From Ferroglobus sp. (lineage in GTDB: Archaea > Halobacteriota > Archaeoglobi > Archaeoglobales > Archaeoglobaceae): a stretch of DNA of 7,357 nucleotides. This document shows, one piece after another, positions 1-4,296 of the stretch (positions are counted from its first letter, which is position 1; the number at the start of each line of letters is the position of its first letter). The DNA is taken from contig WAJX01000171.1 in the NCBI GenBank assembly GCA_015523665.1, forward strand, positions 1 through 7,357, in the 5' to 3' direction. A program made the position numbers and the translations under genes. The notes below the pieces were generated by a model. That model did not search any database, was not told where the DNA came from, and was given only the letters and a program-made list of their open reading frames with translations.

Positions 1-427
1 CTTTTACAGCTCTTGTTTTAATCGCAGAAACATCAGTTCCACAATCTGGCTCTGTAACAGCTATAGCTGATGGTCCCTGTCCTTTAACAACTTTTGAGAT
101 AAAATCCTCTTTTTGCTCTTCATTTCCATAATCAATTATCATAGGAACCCCAAGAGTTGCCAGATCAATAGCAGATCCTATAGAGCTATCAGCCCTAGTA
201 AACTCCATACTTATTATCGCTTCAGCTAAATAATCCATTCCAGCCCCACCATATTTTTCGGGTACGCTTGCCCCAATGTATCCGAGTCTTGCAGCTTTTT
301 TATATATCTTGGTTGGGTATTCTCCTTTTTCATCGTACTTTTTCCCATAAGGTTTTATCTCTTTTTCAGCAAACTCTCTAACAGCATCTTGTAAAAGCTT
401 ATGTTCTCTATCAAGCTCAAAGTCCAT
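1..427 (-). CDS. Acyl-CoA dehydrogenase, N-terminal part (runs off left edge)
   Basis: This is a flavoprotein of the acyl-CoA dehydrogenase family, which forms the alpha-beta double bond of acyl-CoA esters and passes electrons to electron-transfer flavoprotein in the cytosol. Translation from the ATG at 427 gives 142 residues with no stop before the window edge; full proteins have about 380. Residues 1-115 read as the helical N-terminal domain (opening MDFELDREHKLLQDAVREFA, with GYIGASVPEKYGGAGMDYL near 49-67). Residues 121-135 (AIAVTEPDCGTDVSA) match the family signature at the start of the middle flavin- and substrate-binding domain, with Cys129 where a small residue is more usual. The catalytic glutamate lies in the missing C-terminal half, so the chain-length class (short, branched, glutaryl and so on) cannot be judged. 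It is transcribed away from the 577-798 gene. No Shine-Dalgarno sequence precedes the start. The family call is firm; the substrate is unknown. Confidence 0.93.
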   Translation of the reverse strand, partial: MDFELDREHKLLQDAVREFAEKEIKPYGKKYDEKGEYPTKIYKKAARLGYIGASVPEKYGGAGMDYLAEAIISMEFTRADSSIGSAIDLATLGVPMIIDYGNEEQKEDFISKVVKGQGPSAIAVTEPDCGTDVSAIKTRAVK

Positions 428-448
428 GCTGATATACAATCTTAGAAG

Positions 449-460
449 TTAAAATATTTT
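449..460 (-). promoter_or_regulatory. Probable TATA box for the acyl-CoA dehydrogenase gene
   Basis: On the minus strand the bases AAAATATTTTAA are centred about 28 bases upstream of the ATG at 427, the distance expected for an archaeal TATA box driving a leaderless or nearly leaderless transcript. The surroundings are A/T-rich, and a second candidate (TTTATATA on the minus strand at 503-510) would give a leader of about 50 bases, so the choice is uncertain. Confidence 0.4.
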
Positions 461-546
461 ACAGAATTTACTATTTTTATTTTATAAAAATAATATAAAA
501 TCTATATAAATACAGATGCTAAAAACAAAAGATTAAAAACATAGAC

Positions 547-556
547 TTTATAAAGC
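547..556 (+). promoter_or_regulatory. Probable TATA box for the 73-residue protein gene
   Basis: The palindromic CTTTATAAAG is centred about 25-26 bases upstream of the ATG at 577. That places the expected transcription start at or next to the start codon. The bases between them hold no Shine-Dalgarno-like stretch, which fits a leaderless mRNA. This is a spacing and motif argument only. Confidence 0.5.
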
Positions 557-576
557 ATGTATCAAAATCCTCTAAT

Positions 577-798
577 ATGTTTGATAGAAAAACAAATTTG
601 ATGTTAATTTTAGGATTGCTTAACGACTGTTTCGGAGATATAAGAACCACAATTGTCAATCTTTCTGATTTTATGAAATCACATCCAGGAATGAAAGAAG
701 TTGAAGAATTTCAATTATATGATGTACTAAATCAAGCTCAAAAACTTGAAGAGAAAATTCTTGAAATTATGGATAGGATTAAAAAAGAGATCTATTGA
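577..798 (+). CDS. Small helical protein of unknown function (73 residues)
   Basis: I do not recognise this protein. It is 73 residues long and looks almost wholly helical: residues 5-34 form an amphipathic region (LMLILGLLNDCFGDIRTTIV), a short break follows at SHPGM (35-39), and residues 47-72 form a charged, leucine- and isoleucine-spaced helix (LNQAQKLEEKILEIMDRIKK) that could pair as a coiled coil. There is no signal peptide, metal-binding motif or clear membrane span. The ATG at 577 is supported by a TATA box about 26 bases upstream; no Shine-Dalgarno sequence is visible, so the message is probably leaderless. The gene converges on leuB and the two overlap by 7 bases, stop codon within stop region. 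Its length, start context and coding-like composition suggest it is real, but it could be a small partner or regulator of anything; nothing ties it to leucine synthesis. Confidence 0.65.
   Translation: MFDRKTNLMLILGLLNDCFGDIRTTIVNLSDFMKSHPGMKEVEEFQLYDVLNQAQKLEEKILEIMDRIKKEIY
781..786 (-). terminator. Possible oligo-T terminator for leuDB
   Basis: On the minus strand, six consecutive T residues lie 6 bases past the leuB stop codon. Archaeal RNA polymerase often stops at oligo-T tracts without a hairpin. The tract lies inside the end of the convergent 577-798 gene, so it could equally be just lysine codons of that gene. Confidence 0.3.
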
Positions 799-1781
799 AC
801 GTTTTTCAAAATCTCTTTAGTCATGTCAATCGTCTTTAATTTTCCGCCCAGATCTGGTGTTGTTTTTCCTTCTGCTATTACTTTCTCAACAGCTTTTTCA
901 ATCCTTTTAGCCTCATCTAAAAATCCCAAGTATCTCAACATCATAGCAGAGGATAAGATCATAGCAGTAGGATTCGCTATCCCCTTACCAGCTATATCAA
1001 ATGCTGCACCATGAACAGGTTCAAATATCCCGTACTCCTCACCTATATTAGCTGACGGCATTAAACCTAAACCACCAACTAACCCTGCAGCAAGATCTGA
1101 GATTATATCGCCAAACATGTTCGTTGTTACTATAACATCAAAGATGTTTGGTTTCATAACCATATACATACAACCAGCATCCACATAATACTCCTCACTC
1201 TCAATACCATATTTCTCATATTCTTTCGCAATCTCCCTAAAAACATCTCTAAAAAGACCACAAGTTTTCTTCATAACATTGGCCTTATGTAATGCTGTAA
1301 CTTTCCTCCTCTTATCCCTTTTCGCAAGTTCAAATGCGAATCTGATAATTCTTTCACTAGCTTCCCTACTTATAACTCTGATACCAACAGTAACACCTTC
1401 AGAAACTCCAAATTCTAAGCCTTTATATAAACACTCCGTATTTTCTCTAACAATTATCATATCTACATTGTTGTGAATAGTCTTAACACCCTTAAAGCTC
1501 TTAACAGGTCTTAAGTTTGCGTAAGTTTCCAGTTCTTGCCTAAGCTTAACTATAACGTCTGCTGCACTCTCTCCAGCAGCTCCAAAAAGAAGAGCTTTAC
1601 ATCTTTTTATTTCCTCTAATGTTTCATCTGGTAAAGCTTTTCCATATTTCTTTTCAGCCTCATCCCCAGCTTCAAGCCAAACGTATTCAAATGGCAAGTC
1701 TAACTTCTCAAGAATTAGCATCGAAGCATTCATAACCTCCTTCCCTATACCATCACCAGGAATTACAGCTATTTTCATCAT
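792..1781 (-). CDS. leuB: 3-isopropylmalate dehydrogenase (beta-decarboxylating dehydrogenase family)
   Basis: This enzyme oxidises and decarboxylates (2R,3S)-3-isopropylmalate with NAD+ to 2-oxoisocaproate in leucine synthesis. The 329 residues span a full single-domain protein of the family. Visible landmarks are IPGDGIGKEV near 7-16, substrate-contacting arginines at about R81, R91 and R112, the VRENTECLYKG stretch at 111-121, the lysine in ALHKANVMKK (K166), and metal-binding aspartates D201, D225 and D229 inside the signature NMFGDIISDLAAGLVGGLGL (221-240). EPVHGAAFDIAGKG (254-267) carries the aspartate (D262) typical of NAD-using members. The start is the ATG at 1781, which overlaps the leuD stop as ATGA and has GAAAGGAG 9 bases before it; the ATG at 1778 is the alternative and would better match the usual MKIAVIPGDG opening. 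Sisters of this family act on isocitrate, homoisocitrate or methylmalate; pairing with leuD favours leucine and possibly isoleucine synthesis. Confidence 0.93.
   Translation of the reverse strand: MMKIAVIPGDGIGKEVMNASMLILEKLDLPFEYVWLEAGDEAEKKYGKALPDETLEEIKRCKALLFGAAGESAADVIVKLRQELETYANLRPVKSFKGVKTIHNNVDMIIVRENTECLYKGLEFGVSEGVTVGIRVISREASERIIRFAFELAKRDKRRKVTALHKANVMKKTCGLFRDVFREIAKEYEKYGIESEEYYVDAGCMYMVMKPNIFDVIVTTNMFGDIISDLAAGLVGGLGLMPSANIGEEYGIFEPVHGAAFDIAGKGIANPTAMILSSAMMLRYLGFLDEAKRIEKAVEKVIAEGKTTPDLGGKLKTIDMTKEILKNVQ
802..806 (+). terminator. Possible oligo-T terminator for the 577-798 gene
   Basis: Five T residues on the plus strand start 4 bases after the TGA stop of the small gene, inside the 3' end of leuB. 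This mirrors the T tract on the other strand and would give back-to-back termination at the convergent junction. Short T runs are common in A/T-rich DNA, so support is weak. Confidence 0.25.
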
Positions 1782-2272
1782 TCAAATCTACTCCTTTCAT
1801 AGATTTCTCTTGCAAAATTTATAAGTCCTCCTTTTTCAACGATCATTCTGAGAAAATCTGGAAGCGGTCTAAAAGTATATTTTTCATCTTTTTTCTTATT
1901 GAATATTACGCCTTTTTTATAATCCACCTCGAGTTCATCTCCATCCTCTATTCTATCAACTTCCTTACATTCAATTACATTCAAACCTATGTTGATTGAA
2001 TTTCTGAAGAATATTCTGGCATAGCTTTTAGCAATAATAGCTTCTATCCCGGTAGCTTTTAAGGCGAGTGGAGCATGTTCTCTGCTACTCCCACACCCAA
2101 AATTCTCACCAGCAACGATAAAATCACCATTTTTTACATTCTTGGGAAAATCTGGACGAATGTTTTCGAAAACATGTTTTGCCAACTCCTTTGGATCATT
2201 TATGACAAGATACTTTCCCTGAATGATTACATCAGTATCTACATCATCGCCAAATTTCCAAACTCTACCCAT
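1778..2272 (-). CDS. leuD: 3-isopropylmalate dehydratase, small subunit
   Basis: This is the swivel-domain subunit of the aconitase-like enzyme that isomerises 2-isopropylmalate to 3-isopropylmalate through an isopropylmaleate intermediate; the iron-sulfur cluster is carried by the large subunit LeuC. The 164 residues match the length of archaeal stand-alone small subunits. Landmarks are GRVWKFGDDVDTDVIIQGKY (2-21), the substrate-specificity loop YLVI at 21-24, the conserved GENFGCGSSREHAP (55-68) and AKSYARIFFRNSINIGL (81-97). The start ATG at 2272 gives the normal family N-terminus, has no Shine-Dalgarno sequence and lies about 29 bases from a TATA-like element. It precedes leuB in the same operon with a 4-base overlap. 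No large subunit is encoded nearby, so LeuC must come from elsewhere. The loop differs from the YLRT I associate with strict isopropylmalate enzymes, so homoaconitate or methylmalate substrates are possible. Confidence 0.93.
   Translation of the reverse strand: MGRVWKFGDDVDTDVIIQGKYLVINDPKELAKHVFENIRPDFPKNVKNGDFIVAGENFGCGSSREHAPLALKATGIEAIIAKSYARIFFRNSINIGLNVIECKEVDRIEDGDELEVDYKKGVIFNKKKDEKYTFRPLPDFLRMIVEKGGLINFAREIYERSRFE
1791..1798 (-). promoter_or_regulatory. Ribosome binding site of leuB
   Basis: GAAAGGAG on the minus strand lies within the end of leuD, 9 bases before the ATG at 1781 and 12 before the ATG at 1778. It marks leuB as independently initiated and translationally coupled to leuD, and mildly favours the first ATG. 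Confidence 0.65.
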
Positions 2273-2294
2273 AGAGCAAATTTAATATTAGGCA

Positions 2295-2307
2295 TTTTAA
2301 ATATTTT
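2295..2307 (-). promoter_or_regulatory. Possible TATA box of the leuDB operon
   Basis: The minus-strand bases AAAATATTTAAAA are centred about 29 bases before the leuD start at 2272. Position fits a leaderless archaeal promoter. The whole neighbourhood is A/T-rich, so the match alone proves little. Confidence 0.35.
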
Positions 2308-2337
2308 TAGATTCCAGATCTATTATTCTATTTATCA

Positions 2338-2363
2338 AATTAAATTAAAATTTTAATTTAATT
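2338..2363. repeat. Perfect 26-bp A/T-only palindrome upstream of leuD
   Basis: Thirteen bases on each side of the 2350/2351 junction are exact complements with no spacer, and pairing resumes after one mismatch at 2335-2336 with 2365-2366. The centre is TTAAAATTTTAA. It lies about 35-60 bases upstream of the proposed leuD TATA box, so it could be an operator or upstream element. Its sequence contains no G or C, so chance in A/T-rich DNA is a serious alternative. The left arm, AAATTAAATTAAAA, occurs again in the same orientation at 2777-2790. Confidence 0.5.
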
Positions 2364-2571
2364 AGACTAAAATGTCAGTATCAAGGTTTTATATGATATA
2401 AATTTTAATCTCTTAATCTTTTTATTTGGAGAAAAATCACAAATAAAAAAATTTAGAAAGGTGTTCACTTGAGAGATAGAGAAGAGATTTGCACATTTCA
2501 TTCTTATCTAATTTGTAATCCGTAAACTAGTAGTGCTTTATCTTACTTTTAATTTTTAATTTTACCATCTT

Positions 2572-2697
2572 TTAGAGTTCATACAAATATTTTAACATGT
2601 CTTTTAGTTTTTTATCTCGCAGACACTTCGGTTTTAGATCTTTATCTTTATGATATCCAAGAGAAAAGAAAGATTGTATTTTATTTTTAATACACAT
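2572..2697 (-). CDS. Doubtful small ORF, 41 residues, possible gene remnant
   Basis: Reading the minus strand from the ATG at 2697 to a TAA gives 41 residues, rich in lysine and leucine. Its C-terminal part (LKPKCLRDKKLKDMLKYLYE) is charged and amphipathic and looks more like the helical tail of a real protein than like random A/T-rich translation. GC-containing codons such as CCG, CTG and CGA stand out against the surrounding DNA. A TATA-like TATAAT lies about 24 bases upstream, but there is no Shine-Dalgarno sequence, and a stop sits two codons before the ATG. It may be a true micro-protein, the 3' end of a decayed gene, or chance. I cannot assign a family. Confidence 0.25.
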   Translation of the reverse strand: MCIKNKIQSFFSLGYHKDKDLKPKCLRDKKLKDMLKYLYEL

Positions 2698-2916
2698 TAC
2701 CTAACATTCACATAAAAATTATAGTAGAAATTGTATCCATGCTAATATATTTTTTATATAAAAAAATATTAAACTAAAATTAAATTAAAAGCAAAAATTA
2801 CAAATCTTTAAACATAATTTCACTATAAATACACAAAAATCAAATATTAAAATGTAAAATGTTAGAAATAAAAACGGTCATTCTTCAATATTAGAGTTTT
2901 GAAGATAATTTAAAGG

Positions 2917-2972
2917 ATAAATAAAATAAAAATAAAATATTATTTATTTATTATAAATATATAAATATAATA
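2917..2972. other. Run of 56 bases with no G or C
   Basis: This stretch consists only of A and T, with an A-rich first half (repeated AATAAA-like units) and a T-rich middle (TTATTTATTTAT) that are roughly complementary. Such DNA melts easily. It lies upstream of the 3101 gene and just before an imperfect inverted repeat. No replication-initiator binding motif is recognisable nearby, so I describe it only as a low-complexity tract. Confidence 0.6.
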
Positions 2973-2985
2973 GTTACTATCACAA

Positions 2986-3009
2986 TATTCGCAAAAACTT
3001 TTGTGAATA
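2986..3009. repeat. Imperfect inverted repeat, 11-bp arms
   Basis: TATTCGCAAAA at 2986-2996 and TTTTGTGAATA at 2999-3009 are complementary except at one position, with two bases between them. The near-zero spacer is more like a protein-binding site than an RNA hairpin. It lies about 90-115 bases upstream of the 97-residue membrane protein gene and could regulate it. Confidence 0.4.
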
Positions 3010-3100
3010 ACTCTATTCTCACCTACAAAGACCTAAGATAGAAAATGTATAGGAAAGAAAACATATATCAGACATTCTATTCAAATGTGTAAAAGGGTCA

Positions 3101-3394
3101 ATGAAGATGACAAAAAGATGTAACATAATAAATCCGAGATTATTAATAATAGCATTTGTATGCGGAGTGGTATTCCAATCCATTCAGATGGTAACTTTTG
3201 ATATCTTAGGCATTGATAAAATACTGAATAATTTCATGGTGCCCTCTCTGTTCATCATACCTATAATCATCTCCGTATTTTTATCCCACATCTACTATAA
3301 GAACAGAAAATGGATTATCGTTACAGGATTAATAACTTTAATCTTTGCATTAACAGCCCTAAACATTTACAAGATAGGGATAGTTTTTATTTGA
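3101..3394 (+). CDS. Small membrane protein of unknown function, three predicted helices
   Basis: I do not recognise this 97-residue protein. A basic start (MKMTKRCN) is followed by three hydrophobic segments: about 14-35 (LLIIAFVCGVVFQSIQMVTF), 46-65 (MVPSLFIIPIIISVFLSHIY) and 71-97. A positively charged loop (YYKNRK, 65-70) lies between the second and third. By the positive-inside rule the N-terminus and that loop would be cytoplasmic. The protein ends inside or directly after a hydrophobic segment with no polar tail, which may indicate truncation of a longer membrane protein. The start at 3101 has only a weak GGG 5-7 bases upstream; the ATG at 3107 is an alternative. It stands alone, with about 820 bases of gene-poor DNA before it and 377 after. 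No substrate or partner can be inferred. Confidence 0.6.
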   Translation: MKMTKRCNIINPRLLIIAFVCGVVFQSIQMVTFDILGIDKILNNFMVPSLFIIPIIISVFLSHIYYKNRKWIIVTGLITLIFALTALNIYKIGIVFI

Positions 3395-3708
3395 ATGCAA
3401 CATATCATATATTCAATTGATACTTAAAATTACTTTATCCCAAAGTGTATAATATTAATGTACCCTATATTAATATACTTACTTACATTAAATCGAAATT
3501 ATCCAAAGTATAAAGGTGCGAGATCTATTTGAGGTGTGAGTTTATAAGTGCTAAAGAGATCTAATAGGCGTTGGCTGAAGTTACAAGGTTAAAAAAATAG
3601 ACAATACAAGTTGTTGTGTAATTTGCATAAGTTACGTAATGTAGAACTATGTTATTCTATCCGAAAAGCATCAATTTCCCAAATTTGTCAACCTCTTTAT
3701 GTGATACC

Positions 3709-3726
3709 AAAAGACTAAAAAGACTA
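3709..3726 (+). repeat. Tandem 9-bp repeat next to the padR operator
   Basis: AAAAGACTA occurs twice in a row, at 3709-3717 and 3718-3726; the second copy overlaps the left end of the palindrome at 3723-3741. GATACC, part of that palindrome, also occurs at 3703-3708, 27 bases before its copy at 3730-3735. This spacing may reflect an extra regulator half-site or a small local duplication. Confidence 0.6.
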
Positions 3727-3741
3727 TCGGATACCGATAGT
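3723..3741. promoter_or_regulatory. Probable operator: 8-bp inverted repeat upstream of padR
   Basis: ACTATCGG, ATA, CCGATAGT is a perfect palindrome with 8-base arms and a 3-base centre. It ends directly at the TATA-like element of the padR gene and therefore covers the position where transcription factor B would contact the DNA. PadR proteins are dimers that bind palindromes and commonly regulate their own genes, so autoregulation by the downstream gene product is the obvious reading. A bound dimer would block factor B recruitment. Which protein binds here is inferred, not shown. Confidence 0.65.
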
Positions 3742-3750
3742 AATATATAG
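3741..3750 (+). promoter_or_regulatory. TATA box of the padR operon
   Basis: TAATATATAG is centred about 26 bases upstream of the padR ATG at 3772, so transcription should start at or near the start codon. No Shine-Dalgarno sequence lies between them, which agrees with a leaderless message. The operator palindrome abuts its upstream end. Confidence 0.6.
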
Positions 3751-3771
3751 TATTCACTAAAAGCCTAATCA

Positions 3772-4296
3772 ATGTCAGACACGTTTAAAGGTATGCTAAA
3801 ACTCCTCATTCTCAAAGAGCTTGAGGATGGAGAAGCTACAGGCTACGAACTCATCGATAGAATAGGAAAAATCACATCAAAAAAACCTTCTCCTGGATCT
3901 GTCTATCCACTTCTCAGTGAACTTCATGAGAGAGGTTTTCTTAAAGTCTCTGTACATGGAAACAGGAAGATTTATTCCCTATCCACGAAAGGAAAAAGAG
4001 CTCTTGAAGAGCTTAAAGAAAAGGAAAGAAGGCTAATACTAGAAAAAATGAGGTTTCTAATAGAGACCGGTATCCTCTCAGGTGAGAATGTTGATGAAAC
4101 AGTGAATTTCATCATGAAAAGGAGAGAAAAGAGATGGAAGCTTTTCAGAATTAAAAATTGGTTCACTCTCCAAAGAGCTATTTTAAGAGCATACAGAAAA
4201 AATCCAAAAGAGACTGAAAAAGTGATTGAAGATGCAATCAAGATGTTTGAGACTGTTGGAGGTGTAGAGAGTGGTAAGTGTGATGAGGATGTCTAG
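3772..4296 (+). CDS. PadR-family transcriptional regulator
   Basis: This is a winged helix-turn-helix regulator of the PadR family; members often repress efflux or detoxification genes and release DNA when a small aromatic or hydrophobic ligand binds. The 174 residues divide into the DNA-binding domain at about 8-75, with the family hallmark KPSPGSVYPLLSELHERGFL (38-57) as recognition helix and following helix and HGNRKIYSLSTKGKRALEEL (62-81) as the wing and its exit, then a helical C-terminal half (about 78-165) expected to form the dimer. That half is basic in the middle (MKRREKRWKLFRIKNW, 115-130). The ATG at 3772 is set by the TATA box 26 bases upstream. The gene leads an operon with the repeat protein and the exporter; its last 26 bases overlap the next gene and contain that gene's ribosome binding site. 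The adjacent palindrome suggests autoregulation. The ligand is unknown. Confidence 0.92.
   Translation: MSDTFKGMLKLLILKELEDGEATGYELIDRIGKITSKKPSPGSVYPLLSELHERGFLKVSVHGNRKIYSLSTKGKRALEELKEKERRLILEKMRFLIETGILSGENVDETVNFIMKRREKRWKLFRIKNWFTLQRAILRAYRKNPKETEKVIEDAIKMFETVGGVESGKCDEDV
4258..4264 (+). promoter_or_regulatory. Strong ribosome binding site selecting the GTG start at 4271
   Basis: GGAGGTG matches the archaeal 16S 3' end consensus and lies 6 bases before the GTG at 4271. The in-frame ATGs at 4283 and 4289 would be 18 and 24 bases away, too far for normal initiation. The site is inside the padR coding sequence, so the second gene is initiated within the first. Confidence 0.75.

Larger units (their letters stand above)
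2281..3100. other. A/T-rich gene-poor stretch between leuD and the 3101 gene
   Basis: About 820 bases hold no convincing gene apart from one doubtful small frame on the minus strand (2572-2697). The G and C bases are concentrated at 2455-2640, and the part from about 2700 to 2985 is extremely A/T-rich, including 56 consecutive A or T bases at 2917-2972. I see no tRNA, rRNA, CRISPR array or insertion-sequence ends. Several short peptides could be read (for example 43 residues on the minus strand ending near 2365), but none resembles a known protein. It may be decayed DNA, a long regulatory region or an insertion-prone site. Confidence 0.6.
3395..3771. other. Intergenic region upstream of the padR operon
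   Basis: These 377 bases hold no convincing gene. The longest plus-strand peptide noted begins at the ATG near 3459 and has 24 residues. Two similar segments, around 3435-3452 and 3499-3513, share a TTATCC...AAAGT...TATAA pattern with small gaps, and GAGATCTA occurs near 3520 and 3555. The final 70 bases form the control region described separately. No tRNA or transposase remnant was seen. Confidence 0.55.

Noticed and set aside
823..1476. Plus-strand open frames of about 63-65 residues inside leuB
   Set aside because: They run antisense to a clear enzyme gene with all its catalytic motifs and have no recognisable similarity or initiation signals.
2075..2356. A 93-residue plus-strand open frame across the leuD start
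   Set aside because: It is antisense to the conserved leuD coding region over most of its length and continues into A/T-rich intergenic DNA; its sequence looks like low-complexity translation.
2281..3100. A replication origin in the A/T-rich region
   Set aside because: The A/T tract is suggestive, but I see no repeated initiator-binding motifs, and no initiator (Cdc6/Orc1) gene lies nearby.
3392..3416. A terminator hairpin after the 97-residue protein gene (TTGAAT and ATTCAA)
   Set aside because: The stem has only six A/T-rich pairs with a long loop and no T tract after it.
3395..3771. A small RNA, tRNA or CRISPR array in the gap before padR
   Set aside because: There is no cloverleaf with a T-arm, no regularly spaced repeats, and no C and D box pair; only short imperfect repeats are present.
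3690..3772. A minus-strand reading frame through the padR control region
   Set aside because: It is open for about 35 codons and includes a stretch reading KFGKLMLFG, but it has no start codon or Shine-Dalgarno sequence and its coincidence with the operator makes a gene unlikely.
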